Below, one piece after another: positions 1-13,200 of a DNA stretch of 64,000 bases. The notes beneath the pieces are model-generated. The model was not told the origin of the DNA. It ran no database searches and saw only the letters and a list, made by a program, of their open reading frames with translations. Made by a program: the position numbers and the translations under genes. The stretch comes from Corythucha ciliata. Taxonomy: Eukaryota > Arthropoda > Insecta > Hemiptera > Tingidae. Every line of letters starts with the position of its first letter. The first letter of the stretch is position 1. The stretch lies in NCBI GenBank assembly GCA_038030265.1, contig CM075943.1, forward strand, positions 26,040,001 through 26,104,000, given 5' to 3'.

Positions 1-116
1 CCCTGGAGTGCAATAATTGATGCAGAAGTTAATAATGGTTCTTCGATATTTATTTGTTTTGTCCCGGTGTTTACATTGGACGAGATTGTTGAATTAACAT
101 TTTTTTCCCCTCGTAG

Positions 117-508
117 GTAAAACCGTTCAATTTGAAAGAATATTTTAAAGTATTGAAGGATCAAGGATATACCCTGGTTGGTGCAGAGCAAACCACAGAA
201 AGCATTCCACTCTCGCAGTTCACTTTTCCGTACAAAACTGCCCTGCTGCTCGGGTAAGGCATCCCCTCCCCCCTTTCCATGACCAGACCCGCTATGGAAT
301 TATACAGCGTAAATAATTATATTTACCTCCTCTTCCTAGAAACGAACGCGAAGGTGTCCCAGCTGATTTACTTTCATCGGTGGACTTGTTTGTCGAAATT
401 CCACAGTTTGGAGTCATACGCTCGCTCAACGTACACGTTACAGGTGCCATTTTGATGTGGGAATATGCGAAGCAGCATTTCTTGGGCTCCAAAATACCTG
501 TGGCGTGA
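117..508 (+). CDS. TARBP1: TARBP1-type tRNA (guanosine-2'-O)-methyltransferase, last two exons (partial)
   Basis: Two coding exons are visible: 117-253 (acceptor CAG-type at 115-116, donor GTAAGG at 254) and 340-508 (acceptor TAG at 338-339, stop TGA 506-508). They join in phase 2 as a glycine codon. The product is the SpoU/TrmH (SPOUT) catalytic end of the TARBP1 family, which 2'-O-methylates guanosine in tRNA using S-adenosylmethionine. Recognisable blocks are the strand/helix ending in ALLLG, then [11 protein letters not shown], then [19 protein letters not shown], the trefoil-knot cofactor-binding motifs of the superfamily. The C-terminus follows shortly after WEYAKQ, as in animal homologues. 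The rest of this large protein lies left of the window. Candidate poly(A) signals are ATTAAA at 614-619 and AATAAA at 649-654. The 3' end converges on that of the ETS gene. Confidence 0.9.
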
Positions 509-988
509 GCAGAATGGAATTTTTGCTGGAGGGCGATTAGCAATGAAATGAAGAAGGATATTTTTTTATTATTTATTTTTGTACATAACCTAAATTTGTC
601 AGCCAGACATTCAATTAAACCATTTAGTAACTTTTATTTTCAAGAAATAATAAAATTTATAGTTCAATGAACAAACAAGAATTCATAGACGTCAGGTACT
701 GAAATTGGGTCTCATTGATTCAATGGCAAGATAAAAAAGGGGCCGTTTAATGCTCAGAGGTTGGTCTTAGCACTATCAAAATATCACAAGGCTTTGGGAA
801 CCACTCTTTGTTCTTGAATTTCAGTGCCCAAGCCTCCTAGTTTTTCCCCCTCAAGTAGCTGTTTTTCAAATGAGATCCCCGTGTTGATGTAGGAACTTTT
901 TATTTCATTTCGAGCTTCAGCGAGGCCTCAATGCCCTGTTTCTCCTCTTGCCTTCCACGACACCCCCCCTCCACCTTCATCAACGCCG
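509..988. other. Convergent intergenic stretch with 3' ends of TARBP1 and the ETS gene
   Basis: No coding sequence is seen. It holds AT-rich probable 3' UTR of the TARBP1-type gene (signals near 614 and 649, + strand) and probable 3' UTR of the ETS gene, with AATAAA on the minus strand at 904-899, about 85 bp past its stop. Confidence 0.5.
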
Positions 989-3900
989 TCAATTACTTGT
1001 CGTCGTTTGCGGGGAATAGTGCGGATATCGCGGAGGTGGTGGCGGGGGCGGCACGTATATCGTCGACAATGGCGCCGCCGCCCAATACGGCGGGGGTGGT
1101 TGGAGAACATGCGATGGTGGACCGTGACCGGTCGAGGACCCCGCCGCCGCTGCGATGAGGCTGGAACTCGGCGAACCGCCACTGGTGTAAAAACTGCCGA
1201 AGTCGGTGGAACTCGAGCCGCCCTGTGCCTGAGCCTGGCAGGCGGCCATGAGCCCGTGAAAGTCGAACTTGTAAGCGTATCGTTTCCCGTGTACTTTAGT
1301 CATGATGTTTTTATCGTAATAGTATCTGGGAAAAAGAAATCACAAAACTATCCCTCAACTTCCAACCATTAAAACCACATTTAAATCTACCTCAGGGCCC
1401 GACTCAGTTTATCGTAGTTCATATTTGGTTTCGACTTTCTTTCGCCCCAACGTCGAGCCACTTCGTCTGGGTCGGTAAGCTTGAACTCTCCATTGGCGCC
1501 TTCCCACGCTATGCAGGCGTTGCTCGAGTCGGAAAGAAGTTCGAGTAGAAATTGCCACAGTTGTATTTGTCCCGAACCCTGAGCAACGAGACGACTGCTG
1601 GCCGCATTCAGCAACTCGTAAGGATCTGTTAACAGCAGTAATATAAATATGTATAACTGAAAATTACAGTTTTACCCTTAACAAATGGCTTCAAAAAAAA
1701 CGCAATGCTCTGGCAATCATAGTGGGGGGAGAGAGTGAAAAACAAAATGTTTAGCGCCCCTTCACCCAAGTGATTACAAGGCTACAAAACTTAGCCTTCG
1801 ATTTAGGCTCAGAAACAGAACATTTTGCAGGTCGATCACATTTAGCCATTGACGAATCACCATTTTTATTATGCCAGTTTGCAGTATTTTCTGCTGGATA
1901 GGTAAATCCAGCACAGAAAATACTATTTTTTCATCCAAATGGCCTGAAAGCTGTTAATTGAGTCTTAAGAGGTTTTTATGGCCAAACATGAACAGGTTTT
2001 TTTTTTCTTTATGTGTCCCAGCAATTAATTAATTGCAAATTAGACGACCCTTGTCGTCGAAAAAAGAACAATTGTAAAACACGCACTGACCCTATTCGTG
2101 CGTTTGAGTTCCGAGAGGGAGTTTCTCTCTGGTGGGGTTCCCTCTTAGAGTAAGCCTTTCAGGCTAGCTCAGTGGCAGAGCGCCTGGCGCGAAACTAGGA
2201 CGTCGTGGGTTCGAATCCCACCCTGGGAGCAATTTTTTCTCGGAACTCAAAACAATTAAAAAATGGTAAGTATTTAGCTTCAATAAAGTTTAATTCTTTA
2301 TTTTCAGCCTCCCCACTCCCTCGAATTCACTGCAGGGTGACTAGGATGGTGCGGTGAGGGGGGAGTAATCCCTTGAAAAGTCCTAAGACAAGGGTCGTCT
2401 AATTTGCAATTAATGAACAGGTTTTAACAGCATGATAAACCCGGCTTTCAAGGCTGATTAAGGCCGAATAGGGAAAGGGAGCGTATAACCATGCAGGCGC
2501 AGATGAAGTCGAAGAGCAAGAGGGTGATGTCACCCACCGATGCACTCCCCCACACTATAGTGCCACCAATACACTAAAAAAGCTAACTTCCTCACACTAT
2601 GTACCTCAAGTTCAAGCTCAGAAAACTGGGTGTTCCGCCACTAAACAAGAAATAGAAAAATTCATAAATGAGAAATTCGGAAAAAATAGTTGTATTATGT
2701 ATTGATAGATACAGAAGAAATCCTAACATTCGCATGCCCGCCCTTAAAGTTTGGCACTTGGGAAACGAGCGCCTTAATCTTACTGTTTTTTGAGACTAAA
2801 ATAACGAAATTTTGTCCTTCACAAATTATATCCTCCAGAATTTGGAAACTTTACTCCGTAAAACTGTCTTTCAATACCAATGACTGATCCAAATGTCACT
2901 GATTTCTCTCCTTAAAATAATAATTTTGTGGATTTGGACCAATTTCATGCACTTAATAGCTCTTCTCAAAACCCAGGTCCACATATTTGGCCCCTTCTGA
3001 GCGAGATTTCTGAACCCACCCAATTTACACATTTTGCTCTTGCCTCGGTGTGCTCCCTGGTGGCCAGTGCGGCCTCTCACCGCCACCCTATCTCGGTATA
3101 CGCTACTAGTTCACGGACAGAAGTGAGAAAAAGGCTAAATGACGGCTAAAATTATGAAAAATACTTAGCTGCTTCGCGGCCAAAGTTTCCCCAAAGCTTC
3201 CGCAGAAAAGGCGATAATTAAAGACTAGAAGTGTGGAAACGACAATTTCCGGCTTCTGAAGGCAAGTTTGTGGCTCAAACTGAGAAAAAGCGCTAACTCG
3301 TAGCTAAAAGCGAAAAAATCGCTAAATTCGAAGCTAAAATTTTAAAAAAGTGCTAATTCATGGATGAAATTCAGAAAAATGGCTCATCAGTGGTTAAAAT
3401 CAGGAAAAACACGACTTCGCCGCAAAAATTCAGAAAAATGGCTAATTCACGGTTAAAATGGTGAAAAATCGCTAATCCCTGGACTGATAAATTAAGAAGA
3501 AGCGCTTACGTGTTGAAAAAACGCTAATTCTTGGTTAAGATGGAGAAAACGCCAAATCGCGGCTTACGCTTAATCTGAATGGTGACTTAATGGGGCGCTG
3601 GTGAAAGATTCGCCCGGGGGCGCATAATGTCCAAGGCCGGCACCGTGTATAAGCCCTTTAAATTATGGTTGGTGATATATGCAGGTACTGTGCCTACGCG
3701 TAAAACACTATTTGCAGGGGCGTGAAACGCTGGTTGCAGATAAGCGCGAATTTTTGATGTTATAGTCGGAGAAAGAACATCAGGGAACGTAACTTCTCTG
3801 AAAAATGATTAACTTATTGCATGTTTCCTGATGCTGGTGGGAGATTTCTAGATTTCAGTAAAGGGAACACTCGTTTCAAGAATTTTGTGCACGGTAGAAG

Positions 3901-6900
3901 AACAAGGAAAGCTAATCGTAGACCATATCACCACACTTTCTGGACGAAAGGTCAGAAAATCGCAAGGAAGCACCACCGCACTAAAGGCCCCATGGGGGGA
4001 CCGTGACTTCTTTGAGCGATAAAAGAGAACACGTTTTGACACATATGCAGCTATTCCGAGCAGTAGTAGGCCTGTTTTACACGAGTAAGTTTTTTGTTCA
4101 AAAATATGTTCAATCTGATCACAAACAGACGATTTGAGGCAGGGAACATCTGTCAATTTTTTTCAAAATGGCTAATTTGATCAAAAAACTTACTCGTGTA
4201 AAAGGGGCCGTACAGAGTAAAGACTTCTGTGAAACTAGGCTGCCTTCAAATAATAAATGCAATTGATAGCTTTATTGACTGTTGTCCCCGAGGCACCCCT
4301 TGCATGGCCTACGGGATGATTTTCATAATTTCGACTGAATCTGCCCTATTCAAATTAGGTATTTAGGGCTTTCAGGACCCTATAAAAATAAATATGGCGT
4401 CTGTTATCCAATGGAAATTTATTTCAACCCCGTTGTCCCCGGGACTCCCCATGTACGTCTTAGGGGATAGCGTTTTACGCGGTTGCCGGAGTTTTGCGGT
4501 CCGGAGGTTTGCGGTCACCATAAAAAAAGGATAATCCTATACCTGTAAAGGATAGTAGAAAGAAATGCCTTGGAGAACTGCGGTCATGTCTCTCCCCAGC
4601 CTATAGCTCACTTCACCTTCTGTACAATAGTTCCACTGCCGTAGGAACACACAGCTTTGAAATCAATGAGATTGCTTGGTAGGTCGAGTTGAACTTCTAG
4701 GGACCAGTTTGGGATGCTACAGTTATGCTATTAAAGTTTCGGTCCGTGATTAGGAATGAAGGGACAAGGGAGTAGGTTTTTCATCAGTTCTTGTTCGCCA
4801 AAATATATGTAGAGTTCTGAGCTACACCTTTAGATAACAGTTAGTATTTAGTAACTATGTACCAACATGCAATCACTTGATTGACTCGACTTTGTCGAAA
4901 AAGCGAATGTGGTTGACTGTTGCAAACGGTTGTTGCGGAGAACGCTCTTGAGTCATTTTGTTGGTTTCCAAACACCTCGTACGATAACATCCTAAAATCT
5001 AGAGAAATAAGTCACTTCGTTCCTATTCACGGACTGAAAGACTGAAACTTGTAGCATAGCTATAGCATCCCTAACTAGTCCCCAGAACTTCGACTCCACC
5101 AACCAAGCTTATTTCATTGATTTCAAAGCTGTGTGTTCTAATGATAGTGGAACGATTGTACAGAAGGAAAGTTGAGCTATAGGTTGGGGAGACACACGAC
5201 CGCAGTTCTCCGAGGTATTTCTTTCTGCCACCCTTTGCAGGTATAGGATTATCCTTTTTTTAAGGTGACCGCAAACCTCCGGACCGCAAAACTCCGGTCA
5301 CCTTTTACGCGTAGGTATATCGTACCTGCAAATAGCAATTTATCCGCAGGTACTATACCTGAAAATAGTGTTTAATGCGTAGGTACCGTACCTGCAAACA
5401 GCAATTTATGCGTAGGTACTGTACACCTGCAAATAGCGTTTTACGCATAGGTACTGTACCTGCATTCAGTCACTTCGTTAAATTATTGTTTTAAAATTAG
5501 TTGTGAAAGGTCCAAACGATGCAACATTTTTTCGATTCCCCGAACCAGACCGTTGGGAGAGGGGGGTTGCTCCCCTTGAACCCCATGTACTTCCGCCGCC
5601 ACTGTCTGACGTGGACTGTTTGAGTCCTTCTGAATCGAAATTCGCATTTGGCTCCAGTAAACTAAAACCTAGTTCCTAAAGTGGACGATTTAACCCTTCA
5701 CACTCAATTCAGTCATACAACGTTAAGAAACATAACTAGAAAAATGACCTGGATGATGACATTTCACCCAGAATGATTGCTAACTTGTACCAGAAACTTG
5801 ACATTTTTTCTACGGAATCTCACTGGGCTCGAAACTCCGAGCAAAAGGGTACTCAAGTTTTAAATTCATGAAAGGTGGGGACACAAATCGGGTAGATTGT
5901 GTTTACATGGGCGACGGCGGGGATAGAGAGCGCTGCCTCCACTTCATGGTGATGCGCTCTTGGATATCATTTTCTTCTCCGAAGCCGTGCATCAAATGGA
6001 TCTATTTTGGCGCTTGGTCCCCTATCTCCTATAGACAGGGTGGTCCAGTTTTGGAGGTTAAACAATTGTTTGGATGAATGTACACCAAACATGAAGTAAA
6101 ATGTTCCTATTAGAGTTATGCCTTAATGCTTATCTCCTTTTTGCTTTCGAGTTATGATTTTTTAAGTGTTTTATCTAAGATAGAGTATTTTAATAAAATT
6201 AGTTTAGTGGATGTTGGAATTAACTTTAGGTAATTAGGTAAATTATTTTTTGAATAGAAACATTCATTTTATTGCACTTTTGCCGACTAGTTTCGGGGTA
6301 TGCATCCCATTATTAAGGCATCCTGGCAGAAACAAATCTCTCTGTCACATGGCAATAATTCCCTAAAATCCCGAGGACGGGCGTACATAGAAACTAGTTT
6401 CTCAAACTCAAAGTCGGCAAAAGTGCAAGAAAATGAATTTTTCTACTCCAAAAATCATTTAATTACCTAAAATAAGAGTATTTTCCCTAAAGCCCGCCGT
6501 TTTTCAATTTTTCATACAATCGGACAATAACTGTTAATTGAGTATAAACTGTTGTTTACTTGCCACCCTGTCCATAAAAAGGATTGTGTGTTCCTTAAAC
6601 TGGGCCTAATGACTGTATTTTTCCTGTCTATCTTTTCGCGTAATTTTTTGAACTTATTCACATTTTTATCTACCTATTTACATAAATTTTCTTCGTCTTT
6701 GGAACATTTTTAAGGATAATTTTTTAAAGTTTCTTACTAATTCCGGATAATCATTGGGGTTGGTATGACTCTGAAGGTGGATTATTTCCTGCACGACCGC
6801 GCGGTCTTGAAGGGGAGGTACTTCGGGGTGCAATTCGATTCCTTTTTGTTCGTTTCTTTAATTCTGCTGGAAACAGCAATTCCACTCACAATTTCTCATA

Positions 6901-9900
6901 TAAATTACCAACATCCTTCTTAAATTGAAATTAATGGATGAATTGAGTTAGTATAAGCATAAGTCAGTAAAAATATTGATGGGTTTTTGGAGAGAGAGAG
7001 AGAAAAAAAAAATCCTACCGTTATAAAGAAGTGAATGTTCAGTCGTTGCCAAATGACGTCTCGCGGTCGTAAAAAGTTCGTGATGTCGCACTGTCCACAT
7101 GCTAATTTTTTTCTCTCAAGTTTTTATTTTACCTACACACCTTACTGGCCGTTGTTACGGTACACAATTGCGATTCTTTCGTCGCCATTTGACCCCTAGA
7201 GTAAAAACAACCCCCCCGGTAAATGTCGGTACAATGTCTTTGACAAGTGGGTAGGAAACCAAAGGTCTACTCTCGCCTATATAGTGACGGAGGGGCCACC
7301 CTTTTCTCCGCAAATTATCTCGTCCCCGCCCCCTTTTCGATGGTGCGCTTGCTTTGAATGTCATATACGTAGAATAGTTGCAGATTTAGGTCTAATAATT
7401 TTCTCCTGGGAAGCTGTTAAATGTTTAGCTTGTTGAAAAAACACGCGTCGAATTAATACGACGTCGTAAATAATGTTGCCTTGTAAATATTAATATATTT
7501 ACGACGAAGAACAATGTTTTCTGTTCGAGGAATTTCTTGTTATCAACGTGGATCTTACTCGAAACCTTTACTCATAATTTTTTGTTTAAATAATAAAAGA
7601 TCACGAGATCAAAACGTGACACAGAAAAAGACCATTGGAATATCCGGTGAAAGTTTTAAGGTCATATTCTCAGTGTAAAAGGAAAAAAAATCAAGTCTCT
7701 TTACGCAACGTCGGCACAATTAAGAACACAAAAAAAAAGGTCTCCCTTTTTGATGGAGCCGCTGACGTGAAAGCCAGCGAGTGAATTCTTGGAAAAAGTT
7801 GCAGCAGTTGAAGGTTTGTCTGCACAAGAGTTGGGTTGAAATGCGCGGAATTAGCAGTGATGTGTGGTTCTGCATTTTAATTTGTTGCGATGGCCTCACT
7901 AGGATTAAAGGGGGGTGGATCATTTCCCGAAAATTCAACTTAATAGAGCTTGCCTGCATAGGCCGAGTTGGAGGAGCATTTAGAGAGTACAAAAGGAAAA
8001 CTTTTAAAGTTGAGTGCGAATAAATGTGTGGCAATTAACAAAAAAAAAATTGTATTTTTCCGGCCCTAAATTCATACGATTAGAGCCTTTAATCACGCTA
8101 ACACCCGCTCGCATAATAGCACTTTTTGGAGTCGTTATGCACCAAGAAGGCGATAAAAAACGAGTCCATGAGAGGCAATATGAAAAAATGTATACGCAAA
8201 GAAGTCCCGTAATATATTGCGTTATTTTAATATTCGTAGGACGTAAAGTAAGGAACAACGAAAACTTTATATTGAAGTTGAAAAAAGAAGAATTTTTCTT
8301 TTCTCTCCTCCCCCACACAACCTCGCTGGAGCTTTTTTTAGATAATATCTTTGTTATTATTCTGACAGCAAACAAAGAAAAAACCACCAAGCGAAGAATA
8401 TGAGGCAGGGTGAACTTTTTTCTTTTTTTTTTTTCACCTTTTACTGGCGGAAGTTGAGCGCATGTTGCCTTCCTTCCTGAGCGAGGATTGGCTTTCCAAG
8501 TCCCTCAAGATGGCGCGGGTTCTCGCCTGCCTTTTAGAAATCACAGCCCTCCTCTCCTTCCTCATCACCCATCTATCTCCCTTCTTGGAAAACCGTGGTT
8601 CGAAAAGGGGGAGGGGCAAAGTTTGCCAGTAAAGTTGACACAGAAATGATGATGAAGGATTTGGTATCCCCGGTGGCGTTAGAATGGGTGGTAGTGAGAG
8701 GGAGGGGGTGTAAATGCTGCATAGGCGACGAGTTGAAGGACTTGCCCACTCTCCCCGGGAGTCCTAGGAGAAGGAGGATGGAAAGGAAGGAAGAGGAAAG
8801 AGGAATAATCATCACGGAAAGATGGATGGTGAAGGGGAGAGACAATATCAAAAGCTCCGTCCCCGGACTTTTAATGTTGTTTAAAGACTCGTATATCAAC
8901 TGTGAAAAAGGATGAGACGTGGGGAGGGGAAACGACATCAGTGTCAAGTGGGATTTGTGCCCTATTGTCGGCCCGACGTTCATTATGCCTTACCCCCTCC
9001 GGTCCGGAATTCATACTACTAATATTATTCCGGGCAGAATCCCTCCGAATGTTAGCGGCTCCACCAGTCTAGGGGATGAGTACCGAAAGCCCTCGCTGTA
9101 TTATCATACCACCTCGGGCATAAATTAACCCCAAGACCTTATTAACTCACCCCCCACCCTCGTCACCACTTTGGACACAAAGCCAGGGCGCCCAACTTCT
9201 CCGATAACGACCCAGGCCCTTAAAAGAAAATTGCGGTAGGGTGGTGAGGAAGCATTTCTAACTGCCTCAATCGACGTTGGGTGTTTAGAGCGGTATAACA
9301 TTTAATAATGCCGCAATGATCTCCAGATTTAATTTCCCATTGATGGCAAGGGGTGGATGGGATTAACTCGAGAGGCTTATACGCCTTCCAAGTCCCCTCT
9401 TTTATAGCCGTCAAATAACGCCACCCCCTTCTCATTGTCCGAAATGAAAGCCCCTATCTCTCTTAGTCTAAACCCTTTAATAATTGTCATTTCCGAAGTA
9501 AAGAAAGCCGGGTTATTCTTCCCGTACAGGCAGAACATTCCGGTGTGTCCATAATTAATTTGTTTTGAATAAAACAAACGTTTAGCCGATTGACTGGTGA
9601 GTTCACCCTTCAAACAGACTATTTTATTTGACAACTCGCAATTTAGCCCTTTACGCAGGGACCAGCGTTGCCGATTTGACGGATTTCCCGTCAGATCTGA
9701 TGGATTTATAAAGTGGCTGACGGAAAAAAAATTCTGTCTAATGGATTTTTATTATTATAAATTAGGTATTCACTTTATTTAAATAACTTTAAGCAGAGTT
9801 GAAGGGAAGTATACGTGGATACAGTAAATGAAAGGAAACTCATTCATACGACGACATTATGAATAGACATAAAGTTTCGTGACCGATTGACCAAGTTTGC

Positions 9901-10187
9901 TAACATGAGAATCAACCAGTCCACTTATGCCTGTGCAGCATAGACAACTCATGACCACTTTTTATCAAATTTTAGCCGTGATTTGGCGTTTTTTTCCTGA
10001 TTTTAGCCGCAAAATTATAGATTTTTCTCAATTTCTGTCATATAAATTGGAATAAAGAAATCATGAATTAGCGAATTTTTTAAAAATTAGCAAAGATTTG
10101 GCTCTTTAAAATACAAATTTCAGCTGCGAATGAGAAATAGTCTCTATTTTAGCCGAGAGAATCGGTGCTTTATCTCAATTTCACCGC

Positions 10188-10220
<33 letters not shown>

Positions 10221-13200
10221 CAATTTTTATTTCAGCCGAGCGAACTAGCGAGCGAATCAACGCATTTTAATTCTTCCTTCTGGTTATGAATTGACGCTTT
10301 TTCTCACTTACAGCCATGCATGAATTATACAACTTTTTATCATCTACAGCCTCAAAGTGGCTTCCAGACTTCCAGAAACCGTGTTTAGGCACTTCCCCGA
10401 TTTTTGACGGAAATTAGCGCTTTTCCCCAGTTTTAGAAGCGAATTAGCGATTTTATTCTTTTCTATTCATGAATAGAGCTTTTCTCATCCGTACAGTCAT
10501 GAAGCACCTAACCCTCCAGAAACTACGAATTAGCGTTTTTTCGATTCGTCACTTTAGTCACTTTTGGCCTTGAATTACCGCTTTTTCTCGCCCAGCAGTG
10601 CGTTAACGGGGTTTCTATATTTTAGTCGTGAAAGAGGCACCATAAGCCGTAAATATTTCTGAATTTTAGCCTTGAATGAGCGCCCCAGAGGCCATCAGGC
10701 ACGCCAGTCTCTGAACACCAGTAAGGGTATTTTTGGCCCCCACCTGTTCCGCCTCGTGCCACCAGGCTCGCCTTATCCAGAACGTTCGTGGCTCAATCAA
10801 TTCGCGGGGAAAATTAAGAAAAAGTGATAACTCACGGATAAAATTAGGAGAGATCGCTCTTTAGCGGCTAAAATCACGAATATTTTCTCACGGCCAAAGT
10901 GGAGAAAATAGCTAATTCCTATAAAATGGGGAAACATCGCTAATACAACGATATAATTGAGAAGAAGCGCTGACATGTGGAAAAAAACGCCAATTCGCGG
11001 CTTCTCTGAAGGTATAACTTCGTGGCTGAAAGTGAACTAAATCGCTAATCCACGGCTAAATTAGGAAAATGTTCTCATTCGCGGATACAATTCAGAAAAA
11101 GCGTTAATTCGCTGCAAAAATGGGGGGGGGGGACTCTCATTGAGGGCTCGCTGGGAGGCTAAAATTAGGTAAAACGCTAATTCACGTCTAAAATAAAGAA
11201 AAAAGGGCTATTTATGGGGTTAAATTGAGAACATTTATTTTGCTAATTCACAGAAATAAATTGAATAAATGCCAAGTCGCGGTTTCCGGAGGCAACTTCG
11301 AGGCTAAAATTGACAAGTATAGCGCTAATACACGGGTAAAATCGCTCTTTAGTAGCGGCTATAATCAGAAAAAACACAAATTCATTGAAAAATCACTAAT
11401 TCGCGGCTGAAATGGAGATAAATCGCTAATTCGCGGCTGAATTGTAGATACATCGCTAATTCGCGGCTAAAATTGAAAAAAATCGCTAATTCACCGATGA
11501 AATTGAGAAGAAAGTGGTGAAGTGTGGAAAAAAACGCTGATTCGCGGCTCCTGAAAGGCAACTTCACGGGGGCGACGGTGAAAGATTCGCCCGGGGGCCC
11601 CAAATGTCTAATGAACTGCCCCAGGGCCCATTTTTGTGCAAATGGAAATCGCACGACACTTTATAACGATATTGTCATGCCAGCGATCCTGCCCCCAGAC
11701 CGCCCCCGCCTGTACTTATGTCATAGGCAGGCATGTTTTATGCGTCGGTCTTTAGAGGTCTGTAGATGTCTGTAGAGGTTCCATACCGAAGATGGTTGTG
11801 GCACGACACTTTGTAACGATGTTGTCAAGCTAGGGAATAGCGATCCTGCCTCTGCCCGTATTCATGTCGTTCGTGTGCGTTTATTTTGTGTTTATGGTGT
11901 CAATGCCCCCCCCCCTCACTTCTATCTGTACTCCCTTCCTTCCCTTCCATCTCCCACCCCCTCTATACTGTTGACGGAAAAAAGATCGCTGGTAAGGATC
12001 GCTATTTTCTCTGAAAAAGATCGCTAACTTGACCATCCTAAGTTATTTAACAGGCCCCAAGTGCGTTTTATTCAGAGCGTCACGGCCTTATGCTGTAAGG
12101 CCAAAGTGTTGTGCTCGATGGGGGGGGGGGTGAGGGTGGGTGGCCCGCCTGAGTTCTCATTACAACCAGGTTTATGGCCCACAACCAAAAAAGGTTGCCC
12201 GGGCCTGGTGTACCCGGAACGCCACGCCGCGCTTTTAGTGGGTCAAGTATCCGGAACGCCACTTGTACGTCCGTTTTCCGCCAAAAAAATGTCCATTTTA
12301 GGGTTTCCTTGGTCTTCTTTCAGGAACATCAAAAATGGGAAAAATTGTTGCGTTTCAGTACCAGTCTGGAGGTGGGGGCACAAGGAGCATTCAATGTTAT
12401 TTTATTCCATTACCACCAGCAAGCCCCTTTAGAAGAGGGTCGACCTCGGATATCCAACCACACCGTTCAACCCCTCATATAAGCGCTTAACTCGAGCGCA
12501 CTTTCCCCTCTCAGTCACTTCACCCTTCGAGTCATAAAACGGTTTAACGCCTTGTTTCCTACACTCCTCCACGTTCAATTAAGTGGATAAACGAGAAGCG
12601 CTCTGGGGCACATCTTAGGGGTCGACTTTGTACATAAATCTGGATGTTTCTTTTCTTGATCTGAAACGTCTGGCGCAAAAAAACAGTCGAAGGGGGTTGA
12701 AATTGACACTTTTTACCGGAATTATTCATGTGATAAATAATTCAACAGGGCTTTTATTTACTCCGGTGAAAATCACGGAGGGGGGGGAGGCGAAAAATCA
12801 CACAACCCCATAAGTGGCCCGGGTGTTTGTCGGGGAGGAAAGTGCGTTGTGTCGACGATAAGAAAAGAGAAAGAGCAAAATGAGGGCGTGTGCAGAATGA
12901 CCAACTCTTATCGCCTTGCTTGATCCTTTTCTCTTTTACTCTTTCTCGTTTTCAAGTTCGGAAGAAAATGTGATCGTAGAAGGGAGAGAGGGTGAAAAAG
13001 GGGCCAATTTATTTCCTTCCTTCCTGTCTCAATAATCAATTCCGTTCTTCTTATCAAATAAAAAGGTCAAGGGATTCTATTTATCTTGAATGGTTTTTGA
13101 GACCATGGGGGGCTATTAAACTGAATTGGTCACTTTTAAGTGATAACGTAACTTTTTGAATAGCAGAAACAGGCAGAAACGCCAGACTCCCTTATACGCC

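Noticed and set aside
2157..2228. Functional tRNA gene
   Set aside because: The anticodon loop lacks the universal U33, the acceptor stem needs two G-U pairs, and a second copy with the same loop has no acceptor stem; it is a tRNA-derived repeat.
8004..8403. ~129-codon open frames on both strands
   Set aside because: They overlap almost fully on opposite strands, are AT-rich and low-complexity, and have no domain or splice context.
9950..11620. CRISPR-like array
   Set aside because: Units are contiguous and diverged with no unique spacers, in eukaryotic DNA.
11382..11654. Protein with 10-residue repeats (SRELAIYL pattern)
   Set aside because: The periodicity is forced by the 30-bp DNA repeat unit; the same array elsewhere is out of frame and full of stops.
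12061..12482. Overlapping frames of 102-123 codons
   Set aside because: Low-complexity, mutually overlapping in different frames, with no recognisable domain; treated as chance.
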